Positions 47,401 through 59,400 of a stretch of DNA of 64,000 nt are shown here, in pieces. Source of the stretch: Apricaphanius iberus. Lineage: Eukaryota; Chordata; Actinopteri; Cyprinodontiformes; Aphaniidae. The notes beneath the pieces were generated by a model. The model was not told where the DNA came from, did not search any database, and saw only the letters and a list, made by a program, of their open reading frames with translations. The DNA lies in contig JAPXFQ010000074.1 of the NCBI GenBank assembly GCA_028564705.1, positions 1,505,501-1,569,500 on the forward strand, written 5' to 3'. A program made the position numbers and the translations under genes. The stretch's first letter is position 1; the number at the start of each line of letters is the position of its first letter.

Positions 47401-50400
47401 TTTTTAAAATGTCATATATAATGCCAGTTATCATTGTGGTATTGTATATGATTATTACATTTTATTAATGAACTCCAGGAAGGTTAACCACTACGTGAGA
47501 AACTAATGAGGATCCACTAGGATAATGTGCACTCAGCCCTTCACCAGGTGGAGACGTTAGGAGCACGCAGTGAGTTATGATGCGTCTTTGGGGGAAAAAC
47601 AGGAAAATATTAACATAACTGTCAGGTTTATGGCTCCTTATGCTTAGGTTATATTGTGTGTGAATGACATTTTTCGTTTGTCAATCATAAACTTGTTGAA
47701 CCTGATAGCACAAAATTAAGATGTGCTTTTCAGAAGTGCTAAAAACAGACGCTAAAATAGCCAGCACAAACATTTTTATGCTTAGTAAATCACACTGCGC
47801 CTGGAACGCCTACTTATTTGTCTATTCTCCTCCCAATATTTTGCGTCATTTTAAAGAAACGCCCAGATTGCATATTCATCAAAGGCAAAAGCGCTAAATG
47901 GATTGCTAGCGTCTTGCTGCGGGTAACAGTCGCAATGCTCTCTACGCCGTGTTGATAGATCAGCCAGAGCCTATTTTTGTGAAGCTGTTTATGCACAAAC
48001 CGTTGATAAATCAGACCCCAAATATAGAAGCTTCAAACCTTTACTAAAAATTCACAAGTTCTAAGTGAAAACAAGTACTTGTCCTAAAAAGAATTAATAT
48101 CCGAGAAGCCTGCCATAACCCTATGTTATGGTTCAAGGACAATCCCAGATGACAGATTAGTGGATCAGATTAAATAAATCATGTCATCATCTCATTATCT
48201 GCCAGAGCAGAACAGACTAAATTTGACTTCTGTATGGAATTAAAGCAGCATTTGAGTAAAAATATTTGGCTAGAAATGTTAAAATTATAAACATGTAATA
48301 TTTATAACATTTGATCTGTATAGTTTTGCATTTGAACATCTGTTACAATCAGGTATATTCTTGATTGAATATCATCTCTTTAATTTATTTTCTGTTGTAT
48401 ATAATATGCCACAAACCAAATCTACATTTTACATTTCCATATACGGTACATGTAAAAAAAAATCGTTGGAGCTTTTACACAAAATCCTTACCAGGCAATT
48501 CTCAATATGTTCCTCTTATTTCTTACCAAGCAACACAATGAGGCTTCAAAAGATGAATTCACACCTCAACTCAATGCTCTGGTGGTGAACAGATTACAGT
48601 ATTAATATTTAACCGTCCACTAGAAAAGTTAAATGTTCAAATGCAATTAAAAAGAAGCAACCCATATATAAGATATAAAAGTATGTCCTACCTAATTGAG
48701 TAATCACTCTAATCATTTAAGGCCAGTAGTTTCCCACATTTTTTCCTCCGGGAACCCCCTGCATGCGTCCCAACCCACATTAAAAGTTTAATTATAAACT
48801 TTTATTTGTAAAAAAATGAACAGCAATTAAAATTTTTTTTGTATCTTATTATTATTGTTTTACACAGTAGGGGTGTCAAACAAATTTCAATTTTGGGCCA
48901 CATCAAGCTGATGAATATCCTTAAAGGGCTGGTTGTGGCACAAAATATTGATAAAAACTATAACAAACCGTTAAAATCAGTTTCCACATTCCAAAAGTAT
49001 GTCTTAAAAGTTATTTTTATCTCATGGGTTTTTTCCTATTATTTATCACCCAGTGTTCCTACCTAATTCCAGTCCCAGGCATTGCTCTCCCTCTGCCAAC
49101 CATGGGAGGGCCCCACACTGAAGCCTCCTTCCTGCTTGAGGAGTGAGCAGGCCCTTCTTTTCACCTGAGGGGGCAGGGTTTCCCCAGCTGGACGTAGCAC
49201 GTGGAAGGATCACGTTAATCCGGCCAGATCCTCCCCAACCCTCAAGCGCCCCAGTCAGCCAGGAGGAGGCAGTATAAAGCCCAGAACTGGTGCATGTTTT
49301 TGTGGGAGTAGCTCACATTAGCTGCTCAAAGGAACACGGGGAGAACATGCAAACTCCAAACAGAAAAGCCCTTTTGCCAATCCCACCCAGGGTGTGGGTG
49401 CCGATGATGTGGATGAACAAACACACCCACAGCATTCCCGGCAGCTGTGCCACCGTGCTCCCTGATTTAATTAAACAGTGATTTTATTTTACTAACAAAA
49501 TTGTATTGGGGTGCACAAAATAGAACTTACATTTTCTATCTATAGGGTTCTCTAGAGTTTAGTGGACCACATAAATGGGCATGGAGGGCCGAATATGGCC
49601 TTGAGTTTTACACGTGTGGTGTAAGCTATACAAAATACAATTTTGTTAAACTTACAACATCTGCACATACAAAATTGTGCAGACACCATCTGCAATCTCT
49701 AGGGATCATGTTGGGTTCTGCACCCCAGGTTTGGAATCAACGATTTTAGATGTAGACAAAGAACATCTGGGGGTGACATGGGGTTTCTTCTACCAGGACA
49801 TTAGCAGCAACTCTTTTGGAGAGAGGGGGAACTGGTGTCAAGTTAGTCTGCATGCGAGCAGAAGAATGTGTCAGTACCGTTACCTACATTTTTTTTAAAG
49901 TACAGGTTATTTTATTTTTTTATTTTTTATTTATTCATTTCGGCAGACAATGGCAAAAAACAAAACAAAAAAAAACATACAGCATACAAATAAACCGATC
50001 CATTTCCACCTGAAAGTGAGTGGGAAGTAAATAACTTATTAAATCCCACCCCCAATTCCCCATTCAGAGCTCACCGCATTCAACTTCACTGTTGCATTGC
50101 TCAAGGATTACTTTACAAATAATATATCGGGGCGGCATTTACCATTGGTAACAAAAATTGCAAATAACTGTATACAAACAATATAAGAAAAATTAACAAT
50201 ACCAACAATGGTAATGGACAATATACCAGTAATGGTAAAAACCAAAATAAACCAAAGATGGTAGGGAAACATTAAGCACTTATTAACACTATGAGACAAC
50301 AGCAAGTTAAATTAAAGACCCTCTTCGCTATATTTTGACCAAATGCAATGTTTATACAATATTTTGAATCGATGGACAGTTTGGAATTGCTTGTCTTGTA

Positions 50401-53400
50401 AGTCCAGTTTGTTCCAGAGTTTCACTCCACATACAGACACAGAAACGTTTACGAGTGTTTTGAGCTCTCGGCAATGAAAAATATCCAAAAACCTCTCAGG
50501 TCATAAGCTCGCACTGGAAAACGTTGTAGGTTAGGCGGTAATAATTTGTTGAATGCTTTGTATAAAACCATAGCTGTACTATATTTTACAAGGTCATCAA
50601 ATTTTAACAACTTTGACTGCATAAACAGATAATGAGTATGGTCTAGAAAACCAACCTTGTGAATGATCCACATTGCTCTTTCCTGTAATATAAACAGAGA
50701 ATTAATTGTGTTCTTGTAAGTATTTCCCGACACTTCAACGCAATACGTAAGGTATGGGAGTACCAAAGTGCAGAATAGAGTACGGAGTGCATTTCCATCA
50801 AGGTATAATTTTGCTTTATAAGGTATGAGAGCCTTTTAGAGATTTTTGTTTTAATGTGTCTGACATTGGGTTTCCATGACAATTTAATATCAATAATTAT
50901 GCCCAAAAATGTAGTCTCATTTACGATTTCAACCTGGGTACCATCAATTCTTATGGTCTTATCAGACATAGCATTGCGATTACCAAACATCATTATTTTA
51001 GTTTTGTTTATATTCAAGGATAATTTATTTGTGTCCATCTACTTTTTTATTGTATGTAGTTCCCTGTTTACCGTCTTTACGAGGTCATTATAATCATCAC
51101 TACAGTAGAATATATTAGTGTCGTCTGCAAATAGTATGAATTTCAGATCTTTGGACGTGTTAAAAATGTCATTTATGTACACATTAAACAGTTTTGGCCC
51201 CAACACTGACCCCTGGGGGACACCAAAAGCAACACCAAGAGTATTTGATAAGTACTGACCCATTTTTACAAACTGTACTCTCTCTGTTAAATATCTTTTT
51301 AACCAATCCCCAGCCAGCCCCCTAATTCCATATCTTATATGTATTTATATATATAGTATTTATATATATATAGTATTTTTGAATAAAATTACAGACTACA
51401 AAAGATTATAGAATTAAAAGAACTACTTTTCACTATTACTGTTGATTTAAAAGGTTGGATTCAGATGGACTTATTGTAACCAGTGTTGGGAGTAATGCAT
51501 TAAAAAAAAGAAATAAGTTACAGGATTAGATTACTTTTTCAGTAACTGAGTAATGTAATGCATTACTTACAAAATATACAGCAATATATTACAAGTTACA
51601 ATTTCAGTAACTCAAGTTACAAAAGCATTTTAAATTGTTTTTCTGGCCAACTAATGCAACAGACCAAATCAAGCTGGATGCGGTAGAACAAGATCCCCCG
51701 TCCACTTCCTGTTGCCTAAAACTAAAACATCAGAGAATCAGGACGGCTGAGGAAAAGATTGACTGTATATTTAAACAGGGGCATCATTCACACTGTTTTC
51801 CTAACATTCCCACTGTTGTAAGACTTCAGACATCAGAGTCTCATCTTTGTCAACCATCTTTGTGATGAGCACTTTCAGCACCTTCTTTTGATCAGATTTA
51901 ACAAGCATTACCATGAAATAGAAGGCATACAAAGGAACTTGAGACTTAATTTTAATAAAATAGTGTTAAAACTACAGTATTTGTGGTGTGATACTTGTGT
52001 AAAATTTAAATTAATAAATTACGGTGGTTAGAAGTGGTGGGAAATATTTAAGATATTTTACCAGAAGTAACTTAAAGTAGTGTAACTCAGTTACATTTTT
52101 AAGACAGTAATATGTAATGCAAACATATTACATTTTTGACATTGTAACTAGTAATGTGAAATATATTACAGTTTCTTTGTAACTTTCCCAACACTGATTG
52201 TAACCCTCAAAACATGACCGGAGTGTCCTCCAGAATGACTTAGTTTGAAAATACCAACATGTTTAACTTTCTTTGTTTGTGTGTCTGTGTGTGTGTGTGT
52301 GTGTGTGCGCGTGTGTGTGTAGGCTTTGCATTGGCCAGTGTGTTGAAGAACGAGCAAAGTTTCCAGCAGTTCCTGGTCAGGAATCTTTCTCTCTCCAACT
52401 CCACAGCGAGCATCCTGCTCAACAGTCCAGTGAATCTCCAAGAGGTGACTTATGTGTTTACGCACCACATTGGTACATGGTCACAGGTCAAATTAAATCT
52501 TTCTGTAACCAATCAGAGATGATGGCTCAGAGCAAAACATAAAAGAAGGAAGAAACCTATTTAAGTTAAATCTGTGTCATTTTTATGAAGGTGCAATACT
52601 GTAATAAATGAGACTAGTTCAATTTAACGAACATTAATATAAATCATTTTCTTTCAAAAACAGTCTGATTTTATGATCCAAAAGCATGGTTACAGCCTTC
52701 AGCTGATGGTTCATTTCCTCTCAGGTACCTCCTGCTGCTCTGAAGTTACTCAGTGGTTTTCTAAACCTTTTTAATTATAACATTTGTAGAAATGTTGCAT
52801 TCTTCAGTTGTTATGGCCAAACTTAACAGTGTCTGGTCTGCCATCTCAGACCTCATTCCTGCAGAAAAGTTTTGGGCTGAAGGGAAATCCTACGAGAGGA
52901 AACTAAGTGTTGTCCTGTTGATTGACGTGGGGTTGTAAAGAGTCTTGACATCAGGGGGCTCGACCGGTGTTTCCCTGGTGATTTAAAAAGCATGATTTAA
53001 GTTCTCCTTACAGAAAAGATGATAGTGGTTATGCCAACCATCTACCATAAAGATGAATAACTTTAGAAGAACTTACCAGTCCCCACATTTTTGTTGACTG
53101 AAACACATTTTTTTTGTCTGTATGGCTGCTGTAGGTCTATAGTCTTATCTTCAGTACTTCTGTCAGAGATGGTGGAGTGCCAACCAGTAGGATTCATGGA
53201 GAAAAAAGCATCAGTCAAAAACCTGTAGACAATGTTCAGCAGATTAAGGTGAGCATCAGATCACCAAGGTCATGTGAGAAGGACTGACTTTACACATCAA
53301 ACTCTTTGGCCCCGTCCAAAAAAAACTATCTCTGTCCACACTAGCGTTTTCCCTGCGTATTAGAATTGATCTCCATCCACATTAAAACGACTGAAAACGC

Positions 53401-56400
53401 GGATCACGTGACCGTTCTCCAACACTGGACATGCCCTCGCCTGTATAAACAGGAAACAGATTGACCATTCCTCAGCTGCTAGCAAAGACATCAAAGCCAG
53501 TAACGCTTGTAATTCATTATCCATGTTGCAGTTTCTAACGTAATGTACTCCAGGCTTTTTTTGTACGTTATCTTCCGGGGACGGGTTGTGTGATGGGTGG
53601 CTGACGAATCAGGGAAGGATACGCCACGACCAATGACACCCATACATAGAGCCGAGTGTGATCTGCTGCGTCATCGTTTCTAAAGTCCTCCGTTTCGAGA
53701 CGTCCACACCAAAACGCCCTCCGGAGTTTCAAAACGAAAAATGGGGTCGGCAGCGTTTCTTAACTTCTCAGTTTTGGGTCTCCGTTTTTGCCGTTTTAGT
53801 TCGGATGGGAGGTGCAAACGTAGCAAAAGGTCTTCGTTTTTAAACAAAAACGCAGTAGTCTGGACCTGGGCCTTTAAGTAATTTCAAGATTTTGTTTAGG
53901 AAGTGAGAATATTTTTGCCTGACCACTACTTCTTCCTTAATTTGTACATATTGTCTGCCACAGTGAAAAAAGGCCACAAAATCTTAGCACTTTTTACTAT
54001 CATGAATTATTTTCCACCTGTAGGAGAAGCTGCTTGGAGGTGTTCAGAGTCTAAATGGAGGTCTGATACACAAAGCTTTACACGATCCAACAAAAGCAGC
54101 CCACAGAAAGGCTTTGGTCCAGATGATGTCCTGGGCATTAGGCCTCAATGCACCCTCAGAGAGCGAGAGAGAGCAACTTCAGGGAATCCAGGAAGTTCAG
54201 GTATACTTGCTTCATTCCTTTATCCACTGAAACCACGTTATTTAGATACAGTGGTTACGGATAGTATTCTCACTCCATTGCATTTTTCACTCTTTGTTAA
54301 TTTCATGTTTGTATTAATGTACACTCAACACCCCATCTTTAAAGATAAAGAACAGAAATGTAGAACTATTTGCACATGTATTAAAAAAGAAAAACTGAAA
54401 TATTACATGGTCATAAGTATCCAGATCATTTGCTCAGTATTGAGTAGAAGCACCTTTTGAACTAGTACAGCCATCAGTCCTCTTGGGAATGATGCAACAA
54501 GGTTGTCACACCTGGATTTGGGGATCCTCTGCTATTCTTCCTTGTAAATCCTCTCCAGTTCTGTCAGGTTGGATGGTGAACGTAGGTTGACAGCCATTTT
54601 TAGGTATCTCTAGAGAGATACAATTGGGAATGCACATCACCTTTGGTTTCACAGCATGTCAGTGTGTACTGTATTGATAAAATGTGTTGATTCACTTTAT
54701 TGAAAATATGACTGTCTTACCCGTTCAACAGAAATGTGGTCAAAGCTGCATCGGTTTTGAAGCCTTTTAAGATTTAGAAGTTCAAAAGGTTGAAATATGG
54801 CTGGGCAAGATGACGAGTTATATTGTTTGGACGATAGCAAATGTCTCTCGTTTTATATTAAACTAATTTAAGCCACTGTTAGGTAGGGGTGCAACGGTAA
54901 AGGTAGCCCACGATACGGTCCGTACCTGGGCCACGGTCCATGTTTTGTGCAGAAAGAGACTGCTTTTTTTAATCCGAAAACATATATTTTATTTTTTTGG
55001 GAACAAAAAAAGCAGAATGTCACAGTTAACTTAACACCTGTAACTGTGGGCGGGTGAAAGCCGTGAGAATACAACATAAACGAGCTGTGCGTCTCTCTGG
55101 GATTATGGTTCACACACAGGGCCGCAGTAACAGATTTTTTTCTGCATTTTACCGGTTCTTTAAACGAGAGCGCATCTGACCAAACTGACACAGGTGGCGG
55201 ATAAATATTCTTTGTGTGCCTGCTTCTCAACGGGCAATTGTGTGTGCATCAATGAATGGAACGCAGCACATCTCCTCTTTGCTTCGCGCTCCGGCGCACA
55301 GCAAAGAGGAGATGAACACAGCGCAAACCGGTGTTGTGCGAGAATCTGTTCCCCTGAAATATTCTGTTCCCCCTGGTGTTACAGGGGTATGTTTTCCCTA
55401 ACCTTTTGTCGTTTCTGATTGACTGACCGGTTGATTTCTTACTAATCTTAACATTCGAGAACAATTACCTAACCCTCAGTCATTTTCTAACCCTAACATT
55501 GGATGAGCTTTACCTAACCATAAACTGACCATTTTCCCAACCCTGCTCTTCGGGAACCAGTGCCTAAACCTAACGGGGGAACAGAATATTTCAGGGGAAC
55601 AGATTTTCGCACTACACCGGCGCCTCTGAATGCTGGAGCCCATCCGGGCAGAAACCGCTCAAGTCGGGAGAAATTTGAGCAGTGCCTGGGCTGATTTCCG
55701 AAAAAAGCGCAACCGACCCGTGTACATTTTTTCGCTCCTCACTGTGCTCCGTGATTCGCGCATTGTGGAGAGGAGGTCGTGTCTCTATGCCAACCAGCTG
55801 CTGGAGCGTGGAACAGCAAGCTGGTTGTTGCACCTGTGTCTGGGAGCGCGGCGCAGTTTGGTAACGTCGGGCCGGCGGTAACTATTTACCAGCACAAAAT
55901 CAATGGCAGTACCGAAGTCCCGCGGTACAGGAGGACGGATTGTCCCGTGCAGGGCGTACCGAACGGTGCGGTACTTTACCCTTTGCATCCCTTGTCTGTA
56001 GTTTGCTAAATAAATTTTGATCCAGGGAGGGTTTTGTAACTAAAGGTTTAATTACAGCAACCCTAAATTCTTGAGGCACATATCCATTCATTAAAGATAC
56101 ATTCATCATGTCTAGAATAGGGCCAGTAACCAGAGGGAACACTTCCTTAAATAATTTGGTTGGTATTGGGTCTAACATACAGCTTCAGAGTTTAGATGGA
56201 GCTAATATTTGTGTTAATTCCGAAAGTTCAACAGAATCAAAACGGTACAGACATAAACAAGGTATTACAGTTCTATCTGATACTGCCTCATTTACTGAAA
56301 ACGAGTTAATTAAGACATTAATTATGATGATGTCCAATTATGTTTGGGTGAATGTCAATGGCTTTATTTTTAAAATAATTTATTTTAATTATGAAGAATC

Positions 56401-59400
56401 CCATAAAGTCATCACTACTGAGTGAAGGGGGGATAGTTGGCTCAATCGAGCTATGACTCTGTGTAAGTTTTGCAACTATACTGAAAAGAAACCTAGGATT
56501 GTTTTTATTTACCTCTATTAATGATGAGAAATATGCTGTTCTAGCTTTTCGAAAGGCGTTTTTATAAAGTATTAGACACTTTTTCCAGGTTAGAAAAGAA
56601 TCATTTAAGTCTGTAGAGCGCTATTTTCTCTTCAGTTTCCTAGTATTCTGCTTTAAAGTACGCAACTCTGCACTAAACCAGGGATCCAGCCTCTTATGGA
56701 TGATTACCTTCTTTTTTAAGGGGGCTACACTGTCTAGTGCCAAACGCAGTGAGGAAGTAATACTTTGAACTAGACTATACATTTCTGAAAGGTCAGTGTT
56801 GGAATTACTGCCGTCCACTGTGGTATTCTAAGACGGATAAGTCAAGCAAGAATGGAACAGATTCTTTAAAACTTGTTACAGCACTGTCTGATAAAGTTAT
56901 ACTTTAATGAAATTTTCTTTCTGATTTTGGAACGTTGGGTAAAGTAAATTCAAAGGTTATCAAAAAATGGTCAGATAGGACTGGGTTATGTGGGAAGACT
57001 ATCAGTTCAACACACTCAATGCCGTATGTCAGTACATAGTGTGAAGTGTGTTGACCAGAGTGTGTGGGTCCCTTCACTTTCTGAGTAAAGCCAATTGAGC
57101 CTAAGATAATATTAGGGCGACTGTGGCTCAGTGGTAGAGTAGAGTTGGCTTGCAATCGGAGGGTCATAGGTTCAGTCACATGTCGATGTGCCCCTGGGCA
57201 AGGCCCTTAAACCCCCCCAAAAAAAAAAAAAAAAACATCGTCCTACCGAGCCATGTTGGTTGTTGGTGTGTGAATGGTGACTGTGTCTTCAATGTAAAGT
57301 GCTTTGAGTGGTCAATATGACTAGAAAAGTGCTATATAAGTTCAGTCCATTTACCATTAAAGGCTGCAGTTAGGCTATCACTTTCAATGTCCATGTGAAT
57401 ATTGAAATGCCCTATTATAATTACCTGATCAATTGTTAAAACGAAATCAGATAAAAACTCTGAGATCTGGTCCAAGAATTGAGAATAAGGGCCTGGTGGA
57501 CGATACAAAACCACAAAAAAAGGAAGTAGTTTTAATGTTTTGCAGTTTGGATGAGGAAAACTAAGGATTAGATGTTCAAAATTTGCAAATCAGAATGAAA
57601 GATGGTTGCAACTCCTCCTCCTCGCCCATTACTCCTGGGAATTTGAAAATTTTGATCATTTGTAGGAGTTGACTCATTTATAGTTACAAAATCCTCCTGC
57701 TGCAACCAGGTTTCTGATAAGCAAAATATATCAATTTCATTATCACATATCAAGTCATTTACTAATAAAGTCTTTGAGGAGAGGGATCTTATGTTTAGTA
57801 AACCACATCTAATTGCCCTATTTCTTTGTTTGGTCCGTGTCGTATTTATTTTAATGAGATTCTCATAGTTTGCTTTTGTCAGGTTAACTTGCCATGGGCA
57901 ACACACTGTCTCAATGGGGTGTTGAGTGGGTAACAGTACAGAAGCTGCAGAGAGGTGGGTTAAACTATGACTCTGCTTCCTGGTCTGGACCCTGGTTTGT
58001 CCGTGTTTTGAAGGACTAATAAATCTCTCCAGAATCCTAGAAAGAAGAGCTGCTCCATCAAAAATGGGATGGATGCCGTCTCTCCGGATCAGATTAGGTT
58101 TTCCCCAAAAAGTTTTCCAATTATCAATGTAGCCCACGTTGTTTTCTGGACACCACTCAGACAACCATCGATGAAATGCCAGCATGAGGCTAAACATGTC
58201 GTCAGTGGTCCGATCGGGCAGGGCATATAAGATAGGGTCACAGGAATATCCATCCATCCATCCATGGGAAGGCATTCGGAAGAAGCATTTCCCTTCCTCA
58301 ATTCATTAGCTTCTGGTGGAAGGTTTTAAGGGTCCTCCAGACTGCAGAGGCTTAATGGTCCTACAGATTGCCTCTAAAAGAGTCTCCAGGAATGACTAAA
58401 TATAATATCTAAACTTAAAGGGTTTTCTTTCCACTTAATTACTTTGCAAACTACAGCAGTCATGATCGAGAGCAAAGCAATATAAAGTTAGTTTTCCATT
58501 GTAACAGGAGCAGCTAGGTGTTGTTCAGGTGACAGTAAGACTGCAATTACTGTGCCTTCTGAGTTGATCTATGTAAAGTTATCAAAGGATGGATATCAAT
58601 AAATAAAGCGATATGTAATGTAAATTCCTCACTATCTCCGAAACATGTGTACATATTCTTTTACTAATTCTTTTAGCTGATTGAGTGAGATATTTTCAGA
58701 CTTAGAGTTGAGCCACCTATATAGAAACTGTCAACCACAAATCTTTATCTCTGCATTTTTTTTCCAGGGAGTTGTTCTGACTGGATCCATGCTGGAGTTC
58801 CTTACCTGTGGGGAGAGTGGCGGCACTGAGCTCAGGAAGATTCTGCTGGTGCCTGAGAAGCAGCAGCCTGCCCTGCAGGCGTATAACACCCTAATGTGTA
58901 GCGGAGAGAAGGGTCAGAGATCAGAGCGCTTTAGACAGCTGAGCAAGGAGCTAAGAGAGCAAATCAACACACAGAGTGTTGCTGACAAGGTACTATATGC
59001 ATGTCTGCTAGAGCTTCAGGATATGGCTTAAAAATAAAATCTCAGATATTTTCATAGAGTCGATTTTTGATGTTATTAAAAAAACATCTCTTTTCTTCAA
59101 AATGTATGTTGAAAATATGCCTTTATTTGTAAAAGATCTGAATTTAAAGTCCAAATAAAAACAAGATAGTGGAACCTTAGCGAGGAGACGTCACCCGTCC
59201 CACGATTGTCCAATTTATCGCCAGCCCAATAATATCTGTCGGTCTGTTTTATAACGGAATTGATTTGGGTCGTATGGAATTCGATTAATCCAAGATAACC
59301 TGACCGGTATGTTTTTGTAGCATAATTCAAATTATTTCCCGAAATTTGATCCGAGTTTGGATGTAATAAAGGTAAAAATTATGTCATTAAGCTTAAAATC

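Larger units (their letters stand above)
54884..55993. mobile_element. hAT-type element in abca2 intron 7
   Basis: Begins TAGGGGTGCAACGGTA and ends TTTGCATCCCTT, an inverted pair, with GGTCCGTACC- and GGTACCG-type subterminal motifs at both ends. The 1.1-kb copy is non-coding and GC-rich at the right. Its right end abuts the LINE at 55,994. A smaller inverted-repeat element is nested inside. Confidence 0.7.

Noticed and set aside
53903..54460. A 185-residue open frame across abca2 exon 7
   Set aside because: It reads the exon in the wrong frame. The phase-0 frame from 54,024 joins the neighbouring exons and ends at a donor; the longer frame has no motif.
57114..57190. A tRNA gene
   Set aside because: A- and B-box-like sequence is present but no cloverleaf forms, and the same unit with a long non-tRNA body occurs at 36,252-36,845. 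It is a SINE-type repeat.
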